A stretch of DNA of 29,567 nucleotides, taken from contig NZ_JAUMUL010000045.1 in assembly GCF_030530635.1 (NCBI RefSeq), positions 1-29,567 on the forward strand, written 5' to 3'. Shown here piece by piece: positions 17,876-24,593 of this stretch (positions are counted from its first letter, which is position 1; each line of letters starts with the position of its first letter). The position numbers and the translations under genes were made by a program. This DNA comes from Actinomyces sp. GTDB taxonomy: Bacteria > Actinomycetota > Actinomycetes > Actinomycetales > Actinomycetaceae. The notes under the pieces were generated by a model. It worked only from the letters and a program-made list of their open reading frames with translations. It was not told the origin of the DNA and did no database searches.

Positions 17876-18076
17876 ATGAAGAAGTTCATTCGCCGCAGCA
17901 GCAGCCTTGCCGCCGTCAGCTTCGAGCAGGCCATTCAGTCCGAGACCCGCGCGCCCCTCGAGGGAGCCGAGGGCTTCGGATGCCCCTTCAGCGCCGGTGC
18001 CTGTGACACCCACTGCATGACGAAGGGGTACCGGGGGGGGTACTGCATGGGCGCTTTGGGTCTGACCTGGGTGTGA
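17876..18076 (+). CDS. afnA: Defensin-type bacteriocin precursor (actifensin-like), C-terminally truncated
   Basis: A 66-residue precursor: a 32-residue leader (MKKFIRRSSSLAAVSFEQAI then QSETRAPLEGAE) and a 34-residue core starting GFGCPFSAGACDTHC and continuing MTKGYRGGYCMGALGLTWV. The spacing C-x6-C-x3-C-x9-C and the gamma-core GYRGGYC are those of cysteine-stabilised alpha-beta defensins such as plectasin and, in bacteria, actifensin of Actinomyces ruminicola. That fold needs six cysteines ending CxC. Here the end reads T-W-V-stop-Y-W: TGG and TGA stand where TGC/TGT are expected, each one base away. Cysteines 2 and 3 of the core would lose their partners. Start ATG 17876 has AAAGGAA before it; longer upstream frames lack a site. 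The precursor may be inactive, or may be a four-cysteine variant. Confidence 0.85.
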   Translation: MKKFIRRSSSLAAVSFEQAIQSETRAPLEGAEGFGCPFSAGACDTHCMTKGYRGGYCMGALGLTWV

Positions 18077-18092
18077 TACTGGTGTGCAGTTG

Positions 18093-18136
18093 GGGGCCCT
18101 TTTCCGTGCCGTGGCACGGGCTCGGAACAGGGCCCC
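18093..18136 (+). terminator. Nested hairpin after the precursor gene (attenuator)
   Basis: An outer stem GGGGCCC (18093-18099) with GGGCCCC (18130-18136) encloses a perfect inner stem CCGTGCC (18104-18110) with GGCACGG (18113-18119). There is no T run after it. Between a bacteriocin precursor and its processing genes, such a structure commonly lets the precursor be expressed more strongly than the downstream genes. Confidence 0.6.
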
Positions 18137-18171
18137 GGCCCGAACCTCTGACAAACTCAAGGTCCACACCA

Positions 18172-19332
18172 ATGAACCCACAGACTACATCTTCCGCCTC
18201 CCCCTGGACAGGGGCTACGGAGTTCCAGCGTGACGACGTCGGCTCCTGGAAGCCTGTGACAGAGGAAACGCTGGCTGCAGACCACGCCTCCGCCAGCCTC
18301 ATGTTCGTCATCGCCGGCATCGCCGGCGTACGGCCGCCCTTCGGTCATTCACTCTTCGATGGGGTGCTCTGCCGCACCCCCGGAACCCGCCTTGAAGGAG
18401 ACGCGATCACTCCGTACGAGCAGTCGCAGTACGGCCTTGAATCCGGTTCTTTCGGCGAGGCCGAGCAGGTGCTCGCGAAGGCGCTGCACCAGCACGGTGT
18501 GAGTGGGGACATCCGGTCATCACACGTAGTAGACGACCTCGTAACTCGCTATGTCAACGAGCTGGCCACCGCAGAAGCTGCGCACTCATCCGAGCCTCCC
18601 GCACAAGCGGAAGCACGGGACATCGATCTGCGCGGTATACGTGACCTAATAGGTGCCGTGGAGGCCGAGCAGGAACAGCAACAGTCACGCGGTGGGTTCC
18701 TTGACCGGTTACTGCGCAGTGGTCGCCAACACTCGAAGGCCGATCAGAAGGAACACCAATCCACGTCTGAGGATGCCGTCCCGGAGATCGAGGTCTCCCC
18801 ACAGTGGCTCACGGTTGACGCCATCAACATGATCGACGTCGCCCGCATCGTGTCGCTCGCGTCCTGGCAGGAAGCCATGAAAGGTCTGTCCCCGCGGGTG
18901 TGCCAAGTCCTGTGGACCGCGGCGGACAACCCAGCAACCTCTCAGACCAGCGCCTACCGTCCCGCCCACGATCCGCAGGTGATCGCCGCTTTCGCCGCGG
19001 TCCCCTACGAGGAGCGCTCGGCGAGCATACGGCCCGGCGTGCGCACCCATGACGCCGCCATCTGCCGCTGCTACGGACGAGACCCGATCGACGATGGCGC
19101 GGCCGCGCGGCTCCAGGCGGTGCACGAGGCTGGAAGTGCCTGGAGCACCTGGCAGGAGGAACTAGCCGACGGCACCCTCGCCGCCCGCGGTCTCATCGAC
19201 ACCGAAGGGCTGGCGCAGATCGGCCAGGACCCCTTCCTCAGGCAGCAGTACGCCCCGGATGTGAAGAAAACCGTAGAGACAGAGAGGTGGTTGACGTCAT
19301 GGCTGGACGCTGGCGGCTTGCTGAAGGAATGA
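18172..19332 (+). CDS. Unknown protein of the defensin cluster (386 aa)
   Basis: The first gene after the precursor and hairpin, in the same direction. I do not recognise a domain. No signal peptide or membrane segment is visible, so it is probably cytoplasmic. Around residues 160-215 it is rich in Glu/Gln/Arg (EAEQEQQQSRGGFLDRLLRS), a likely flexible or coiled segment. The C-terminal half is better ordered, with DVARIVSLASWQEAMKGLSP and HDAAICRCYGRDPIDDGAA, and ends in a helical WLTSWLDAGGLLKE. The ATG at 18172 is chosen for AAGG about 9 bases upstream; the longer frame back to 18073 would overlap the precursor gene and cross the hairpin. A role in precursor handling, maturation or immunity is likely from position only. 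Confidence 0.75.
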   Translation: MNPQTTSSASPWTGATEFQRDDVGSWKPVTEETLAADHASASLMFVIAGIAGVRPPFGHSLFDGVLCRTPGTRLEGDAITPYEQSQYGLESGSFGEAEQVLAKALHQHGVSGDIRSSHVVDDLVTRYVNELATAEAAHSSEPPAQAEARDIDLRGIRDLIGAVEAEQEQQQSRGGFLDRLLRSGRQHSKADQKEHQSTSEDAVPEIEVSPQWLTVDAINMIDVARIVSLASWQEAMKGLSPRVCQVLWTAADNPATSQTSAYRPAHDPQVIAAFAAVPYEERSASIRPGVRTHDAAICRCYGRDPIDDGAAARLQAVHEAGSAWSTWQEELADGTLAARGLIDTEGLAQIGQDPFLRQQYAPDVKKTVETERWLTSWLDAGGLLKE

Positions 19333-19556
19333 GCCTCACACACCTTGAGAACGGTGGCTGGGCAGTCGCCGACCTGCGCCGACTTTCCGTATACGAGTTC
19401 GATGAGGAGACCGGCGCGTTGATCGCACAGGCCCTGCGCGGAGACCTCGTGCCCATGGACTCGCCGGTTCTCCAGGAGGCAGTCGCCTCCGGGGTTCTGA
19501 TTGAGGCGGACAGCAACGGGACACCCGGAGCCGATCCCATCGACTCTGAGCAGTGA
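19299..19556 (+). CDS. Small PqqD/MftB-like protein (possible leader-binding protein)
   Basis: An 85-residue protein overlapping the end of the preceding gene. The core GGWAVADLRRLSVYEFDEET, then GALIAQALRG and VLQEAVASGVLIEA, recalls the short strand-helix layout of PqqD/MftB-type proteins, the RiPP recognition elements that bind leader peptides and pass them to modifying or transport enzymes. The similarity is weak, by eye only, and the protein is shorter than usual. If right, it would present the defensin precursor to the maturation proteins. Start ATG 19299 has GAGAGGTGG 8-11 bases upstream. The ATG at 19329 overlaps the previous stop (ATGA) but has no usable ribosome site. Its stop lies 33 bases before the next gene. 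Confidence 0.65.
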   Translation: MAGRWRLAEGMSLTHLENGGWAVADLRRLSVYEFDEETGALIAQALRGDLVPMDSPVLQEAVASGVLIEADSNGTPGADPIDSEQ

Positions 19557-19589
19557 AGAAGAACTGAGGAAGAACAAGGAGACACAATC

Positions 19590-20381
19590 ATGAATGCACT
19601 GATCACCGCCCTGATCGGGGGAGCAGCCGGGGTCCTGCTCGGCACCGCCGGCGCCAAGCTCTGGGCCACTGCGCGCATGCGCCTGGCCTGGCCCGAAGGC
19701 GCCAACTTCCTCAACCTCCACCTGTCCAGCGGGTTCGTCATCGCCGTGGAGGTCCTGGCCGCGGCGGCCGCGCTCGCCCTACCGAGTGCGCGTTTGGCCT
19801 GCGTCATCCTCGCCGGTGTGTACGCCGCCTTCGTCATTGGCGCCACCACCCTGCGCGGGCAGGAATGCGGCTGCTTCGGCGTGGCCGGAATGAAGGTCGG
19901 CAGGCTGCACATCTGGGGCTGCGCGCTCGCTGCCGTGGCGCTGACCGCGGCCGTCGCGCTCGGCGACGCAGTCGCCTCGCCCGTGCTGGCGCGCCTGGCC
20001 ATTGCGGCGGCCTCAGCACTGGTCATAACGCTGGCTATCGTTCTGTGGAACAGGCGCAGTTGGCAGGAACAGGGACTCAACATGGAGCACGACCGCCTTC
20101 TGGTGGTGCTCTCCCCGACCTGCACCGCCTGCTCCGCGCTCAAGATCATGGAGAAGCATGAGGTCAATGACATTGAGGCGGGCGGCACGATCCGCTGGGT
20201 TGATCGTGATTCCGAACCCGCCACCCTTCTGCGTGAGGTCGGCGTAGACGTATCCGTGTTCCCGTCCGTTGTCTCCATGTCCACCGCGGACCCGAGCGAC
20301 GCACACGTGGAATCCGGACTGCAGGAGTGCCGGGAGGTGCTGCAGTCATGGCGGGAACGTCACCTCGTCGCCCAGCCCTGA
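19590..20381 (+). CDS. MauE-like membrane protein fused to a thioredoxin-like domain
   Basis: 263 residues. Residues 1-155 form four hydrophobic helices with the pair C93-G-C95 in QECGCFGVAG, the signature of MauE-type proteins needed for disulfide formation in methylamine dehydrogenase. Residues about 165-263 are thioredoxin-like, with CTAC at 178-181 and the cis-proline region VSVFPSVV. So one protein joins a membrane redox module and a CxxC domain, much as separate MauE and MauD do. In this cluster its natural substrate is the cysteine-rich defensin core (inference). AAGGAG lies 8 bases before the ATG. The next gene starts inside this one (20348). It appears intact. Confidence 0.8.
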   Translation: MNALITALIGGAAGVLLGTAGAKLWATARMRLAWPEGANFLNLHLSSGFVIAVEVLAAAAALALPSARLACVILAGVYAAFVIGATTLRGQECGCFGVAGMKVGRLHIWGCALAAVALTAAVALGDAVASPVLARLAIAAASALVITLAIVLWNRRSWQEQGLNMEHDRLLVVLSPTCTACSALKIMEKHEVNDIEAGGTIRWVDRDSEPATLLREVGVDVSVFPSVVSMSTADPSDAHVESGLQECREVLQSWRERHLVAQP

Positions 20382-22108
20382 GCTATGTGCGGCACTTCTG
20401 GGCCTCCGCGTGCGGTAGAGCCACGTGGGCCATCCTGCCCGCCATCATCGGCATCTCCCTGCTGCTGGCCGCACAGGCAGGACTTGCCGTGGTCTCGCCA
20501 CTCATGCTGCAGCGCATCATCGACGCCGCCGGCCCGGGCGCCTCCGTCACGGTGGTCATCGTCCCCGGGCTGCTCGCCGCAGCCGCTGCACTGGCGAACG
20601 CGGTCGTTGACTTCGCCGCACAGCGGATGACCGTCGTCACCGGGCAGCACTTCCAGGAGCGCCTGCGGGTGCTCATGCTGGACAAGCTCACCCGGCTGCC
20701 GTCCTCTGCCGTTGCGGCTGCGCCGAACGGCGACGCACTCTCGCGCATCACTAATGACACCGCGCAGGCGCAGTCGTTCGTCTCCGGCATTCTCCCGCAG
20801 TTGACCGGGTTGGTAACGCGGCTGGGCGTGCTGCTGGGGGTCATGTGGTCGCGCTCCTACACCATCACCTTGACCGTCCTGGTGCTGGCGCTGCTGCTCA
20901 TGGTGCCCACCGAGAAGGTCTCACGCATGCTGAGTGCGGCGACCGACCACATGCTTGAGGCGATGTCCGCCTTCAGTAATACGGTCGCCGACCGCATGGG
21001 GGTCTCCGGGCACCTCTTCGCCCGCAACGCGGCCAGTATCGGCGGCGATCACCATCGCGCAGAGCAAACAGCAGCGGGCGTAAAAGCCTCCTACGCGCGC
21101 ATGATCACCATTGATGGTCTCTTTTCAACGGCGCTGGATCTGATAGGCACTGTGGGGACCGTGGTGGTGCTCGTCATCGGGGGCCGCTCGGTCATTCGCG
21201 GTGAGATGACCGTTGGTGAACTAGCGGCGCTTTCCGTACTCGTTCCCCAGTTGTATGCGCCGCTTCAGGGCGCTTCGGGAATCCGTACCGGTCTGGCCAC
21301 CTCCTGGGCGGCGCTCTCACGCGTGAATGAGTTCCTGGAGGCGGACGAGCACTGGTACGAACCGGCCAACGCCGGCACCGCCATCGTGCCACGAGGAAGC
21401 GACACCCTCGCCGTCCGGGAGATCGACTACTCGGTCCCAACCGACACCGGCAGCACCGTACTGCTCGACGCCGTCGACCTGACTGCCCGCCCCGGGGAGA
21501 TCGTCGCCGTGGTTGGACCGTCAGGCAGCGGCAAGACCACGCTGCTGACCCTCATTGCCGGGGCCAACCCGCCCACGCACGGCAGTATCACTGTGGGCGG
21601 TTACTCCCCGGCAGACATAGGGACCGAGGCCTGGAACGGGATTGTGCAGTTGTGCCCGCAGGAGCCCTTCTTCCGCAGTGGAACCCTGTTGGAGAACTTC
21701 CGCGCGGTACGCCCCGACATCAGCGAAGAACTCGTGCGGCAGCTCTGTGCGCGCGTGGGCCTGGATCTGGACCGTATGGGAGACCGCTCCGGCATGGACA
21801 CCATGCTCGGCGAGCATGGCATGCGCATCAGCGGCGGTGAGCGCGCGCGCCTGGCCATCGCCAGGATGCTCGCGCTGGACCCCTACGTGCTGCTGCTGGA
21901 CGAGCCCACGGCCGCGCTCGATGACGAGGCCGCCGATCGCTTCATTGCCACCCTCCTCGACCTGCGCCGGGATCACTGCATCGTCGTCACCACCCACGAT
22001 GCTCGCCTCGCGCCGGTAACCGATCGCAGGTACCGCATGGACGCCGGCCGACTCACCCCGATGACCGGTGCCCCGATGGGAGCGGTGGTCACCGGAGTCT
22101 CGTCATGA
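20348..22108 (+). CDS. ABC exporter, fused membrane and ATPase domains
   Basis: A 586-residue half-transporter that should act as a homodimer. Residues about 20-310 hold the six-helix export domain (WAILPAIIGISLLLAAQAGL and LTVLVLALLLMVPT are two helices). The ATPase domain has Walker A GPSGSGKTT at 390-398, a Q-loop in LCPQEPFFRSGTLLENF, signature ISGGERARLAIARM, Walker B YVLLLDEPTAALDDEA, and the histidine in VVTTHD. There is no N-terminal C39 peptidase, so leader removal must be done by another protein, consistent with two protease-type genes downstream. The ATG at 20348 (GGGAGG about 11 bases upstream) is preferred over a GTG at 20327. Its stop overlaps the next start (ATGA). It is the likely exporter of the defensin. 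Confidence 0.9.
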   Translation: MAGTSPRRPALSYVRHFWASACGRATWAILPAIIGISLLLAAQAGLAVVSPLMLQRIIDAAGPGASVTVVIVPGLLAAAAALANAVVDFAAQRMTVVTGQHFQERLRVLMLDKLTRLPSSAVAAAPNGDALSRITNDTAQAQSFVSGILPQLTGLVTRLGVLLGVMWSRSYTITLTVLVLALLLMVPTEKVSRMLSAATDHMLEAMSAFSNTVADRMGVSGHLFARNAASIGGDHHRAEQTAAGVKASYARMITIDGLFSTALDLIGTVGTVVVLVIGGRSVIRGEMTVGELAALSVLVPQLYAPLQGASGIRTGLATSWAALSRVNEFLEADEHWYEPANAGTAIVPRGSDTLAVREIDYSVPTDTGSTVLLDAVDLTARPGEIVAVVGPSGSGKTTLLTLIAGANPPTHGSITVGGYSPADIGTEAWNGIVQLCPQEPFFRSGTLLENFRAVRPDISEELVRQLCARVGLDLDRMGDRSGMDTMLGEHGMRISGGERARLAIARMLALDPYVLLLDEPTAALDDEAADRFIATLLDLRRDHCIVVTTHDARLAPVTDRRYRMDAGRLTPMTGAPMGAVVTGVSS

Positions 22109-24207
22109 CGGCGCGGGTGACCGGGCTCGGTCCGGGTGAGGAGCACCCCGAAGCGATTGGTGGGGGATTGGGATGCGTGGAGGTCCACACGCTCACCGAC
22201 GCCCGGACGGGCGTACAGGTCCGGCTGGAACAGCCCATCCACCCCGCCACGACGCGCCCGCGCAAGGACCTGCTGCGTCACCGGGGCATAGCCTACGACC
22301 GTATCGGCGGCGATTTCTTCCCCGCTCCCGTGCCCGAGGGCTGCCTGGGTATCATCGAACCGGACGGCAAGGCCACGCTGCTCGCAGAAACCGCGCAGGG
22401 ATTGCCATGCTGGCATGGCGAACACGGCTGGGTCTACTGCCAACGTCAAGGTGACGGGCAAGTACAGGTCAGCATGCGCGAGCATATGGAGGCTCACCCT
22501 GTCGGCTGGGGCGCCTCCACCCGCTCACTGCTCGGCCTGCGTCCGAACAACGCCGGGCCGACCCGCCTGTGGCGGCTCGGCAGGCACGTGATCTGGCTCC
22601 GCCAGGAATACCCTGCCTGCCGGACGATTCCCCGGCACAGCACGGGGGAGGAGACGTGGCCGGACGCGATCGTTGAGGACCTGTTCTGCGCCGGGGCATG
22701 CACCGTCATGATGGATGACGCCCCGTTACCCGGGCTGCCCGCCGGAGCAGTAGTGCTGCTCGAGGCGGAGGACTCACTCATCCTCGGGATCGCCGCCACG
22801 ACGACCGAACTGGCGGTATTTCTTGCAGAAGACCACGTCAACCACTACGTCGTGTCGGCGACCTCGCAGGGAGACATGTCCGAGTCCTCACCGATCGGAG
22901 ACCTGCCCCGAACCTCGGTGGCCCACCGTGACACCGGGGACGCCAGGGCCGTGGTCTTCACCGAGCGCCTGCCGGGCCGGACCACCTCCTACACGGTGGA
23001 GGACGGCACCGTCATCGCCACGCTGGAGGAGTCGGTCGACCACTATACCGGCGTGCCCGGGCTCAACGGCGCCTGGGTCGAGCGTCGGAGGCCGGACACC
23101 GTGCACTGGCCCGGAGGCTGGTGGAGTGACGGAACCGAAGTGGAGCGGCTACTCCCGGGTGACGACCGCGTCGGGGTACGGGTGATAACCGAACGCACTC
23201 ACGGCTGCCGGCAGATTGCGATCACACCGGACCAGGCCGGAGGCCTCGCCGACCCCGACGCCATACCACCTGTTTCTGCAAACGCGGCGCCAACGGCATA
23301 CGGAAGGCGCGAATCCGCATCCCGGCCAAGCCGGGTGCTATGGGTTCCTCCCGTTGACGATCCTGTGTTAGGCACCTCCGCATCGGTCGTTGCTCGCAGC
23401 GCACTGGGACATGAAGTTGAGTCGATTACCAGTGAGTCGGCTCAGGGGGCCACACCGTTGGTCTGGTTCGACTCATCCTGGACCGTCCCCGGGCTGGCCC
23501 CGCATCTCACGCGCATTGACATCGGCTCGCTGCCGGTCGGCTCCGCCCAATGGAGCCACGCCGGCTCCCGGCCGGTGGTCCGCGTCGGCATCGACTACGA
23601 GGCCCTGGCCCGCACGGACACCGACGGAATCGTGAATGTGCTAACCCAGGCCTGGCAGGCGGCCCTGAACGTGATCGCCGAGACTCTCCCCGGCAATACC
23701 GGCACACCGTTCCTCGGCGGCCACAGCTTCGGGGCCGCCTTGGCCGCCGTCGCCGTGCTCCGTGACCTGGTGTCTCCCGCCGGAGTGATCCTGCGCAGTG
23801 GTGCCTACGACCGCTACGCCACTCCCGGCGGATTCGAGCACGACCGGCGCACCGCCGCCTCCGCGCCCGATCTGTACCGCCTGATGACCGTGGTCTCACG
23901 AGCCCGCGAACACCAGGGCATACCGTTCCTGATCACCTGCGGCGGCGACGACGAGAACTCCGCCACTACGCCCCGCCAGTCCCAGACCCTCTACGAGAAC
24001 CTCACGCTGTGTGGCGCGGACGCCACGCTCGCCGTCTTCGCCGGCGAGGGGCACGTCTTCGCTGCCAGGCAGTCGATCCTGGAGCAGCGCAGGCTCGAAG
24101 CCGAATGGATGTCCGAAAGGGCTGGGAAAACAAACGCCGACTCCCAGTGCTCCAGCCAAGGCGCACACCTACAACACCGAACAACCTCCGACTCTGAAGG
24201 GCAGTAA
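22105..24207 (+). CDS. S9-like alpha/beta-hydrolase (prolyl-oligopeptidase type)
   Basis: 700 residues. The first about 430 lack a recognised motif but have the repetitive beta-rich look of a propeller-type domain as in S9 peptidases. The C-terminal part is an alpha/beta-hydrolase with nucleophile Ser541 in GGHSFGAALA, acid D615 or D616 in ITCGGDDENS, and His650 in GEGHVFAARQS. S9 enzymes cleave short peptides in a gated cavity. No signal peptide is visible, so it probably acts inside the cell, on the leader or on the peptide as part of immunity (inference). The last about 35 residues are a polar tail after AGKTNADSQCSS. Translation is coupled to the exporter by an ATGA overlap at 22105. Confidence 0.8.
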   Translation: MTARVTGLGPGEEHPEAIGGGLGCVEVHTLTDARTGVQVRLEQPIHPATTRPRKDLLRHRGIAYDRIGGDFFPAPVPEGCLGIIEPDGKATLLAETAQGLPCWHGEHGWVYCQRQGDGQVQVSMREHMEAHPVGWGASTRSLLGLRPNNAGPTRLWRLGRHVIWLRQEYPACRTIPRHSTGEETWPDAIVEDLFCAGACTVMMDDAPLPGLPAGAVVLLEAEDSLILGIAATTTELAVFLAEDHVNHYVVSATSQGDMSESSPIGDLPRTSVAHRDTGDARAVVFTERLPGRTTSYTVEDGTVIATLEESVDHYTGVPGLNGAWVERRRPDTVHWPGGWWSDGTEVERLLPGDDRVGVRVITERTHGCRQIAITPDQAGGLADPDAIPPVSANAAPTAYGRRESASRPSRVLWVPPVDDPVLGTSASVVARSALGHEVESITSESAQGATPLVWFDSSWTVPGLAPHLTRIDIGSLPVGSAQWSHAGSRPVVRVGIDYEALARTDTDGIVNVLTQAWQAALNVIAETLPGNTGTPFLGGHSFGAALAAVAVLRDLVSPAGVILRSGAYDRYATPGGFEHDRRTAASAPDLYRLMTVVSRAREHQGIPFLITCGGDDENSATTPRQSQTLYENLTLCGADATLAVFAGEGHVFAARQSILEQRRLEAEWMSERAGKTNADSQCSSQGAHLQHRTTSDSEGQ

Positions 24208-24212
24208 GCACT

Positions 24213-24593
24213 ATGAACCGCAGCATGCGAACCGAACTCAAAGCCGCCGTCCGCACCGTCCGCTCCTCCCGAGAGGAGGAAGGCATGCAGGACTGGACGC
24301 CACGCATCGGCGAGCCCTCCCATGAATCCCTGGAACAGGTTGAAGCGACACTGCTGCGCCTGCGCGACCTGCTGCAGAAGGAAGGACGCGAACTCGTCGG
24401 GGACGTGGAACGCGACGCCGCCGTTGTCCTCGCCGCCAGACGCCAGGGCCACATCATCGATCTGGTGATTGGTAGAGAGCGCGCGCCCTACAGTGGTGAG
24501 GCTGGCTTCGTGTCCTGGATCGAGCACAATGGCGAGGTTGCACTGACCACCGCGCCCGTGCGGCAGTTGTATGAGGAGGTCGCCCGATGGTGA
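24213..24593 (+). CDS. Unknown 126-residue protein of the defensin cluster
   Basis: Starts six bases after the hydrolase stop and overlaps the protease start (24587), so it lies within the same transcript. I do not recognise it. The N terminus is basic (MNRSMRTELKAAVRTVRSSR). The middle, ESLEQVEATLLRLRDLLQKE, is a strong amphipathic helix, and the C-terminal half, HIIDLVIGRE to GEVALTTAPVRQLYEEVARW, looks like alternating strands and a final helix. There is no membrane segment. Being small, cytoplasmic and placed between two protease genes, it could be an immunity protein or a chaperone; neither is shown. GAAGGG lies about 12 bases before the ATG. Confidence 0.7.
   Translation: MNRSMRTELKAAVRTVRSSREEEGMQDWTPRIGEPSHESLEQVEATLLRLRDLLQKEGRELVGDVERDAAVVLAARRQGHIIDLVIGRERAPYSGEAGFVSWIEHNGEVALTTAPVRQLYEEVARW

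Noticed and set aside
18029..18044. TACCGGGGGGGGTA inside the defensin gene as a CsoR-type operator
   Set aside because: It resembles the palindrome at 7211 but is explained by codons for YRGGY and lies deep inside the coding region.
18073..18079. UGA recoded as selenocysteine or read through in the defensin gene
   Set aside because: Readthrough would add a long unrelated tail to the next in-frame stop, no selenocysteine element is recognisable, and a simple TGC/TGT to TGA change explains the position.
19238..20284. 348-residue minus-strand frame opposite the MauE-thioredoxin gene
   Set aside because: A Ser/Ala/Arg-rich composition is typical of an antisense shadow in high-GC DNA; the plus strand has clear domains and ribosome sites.
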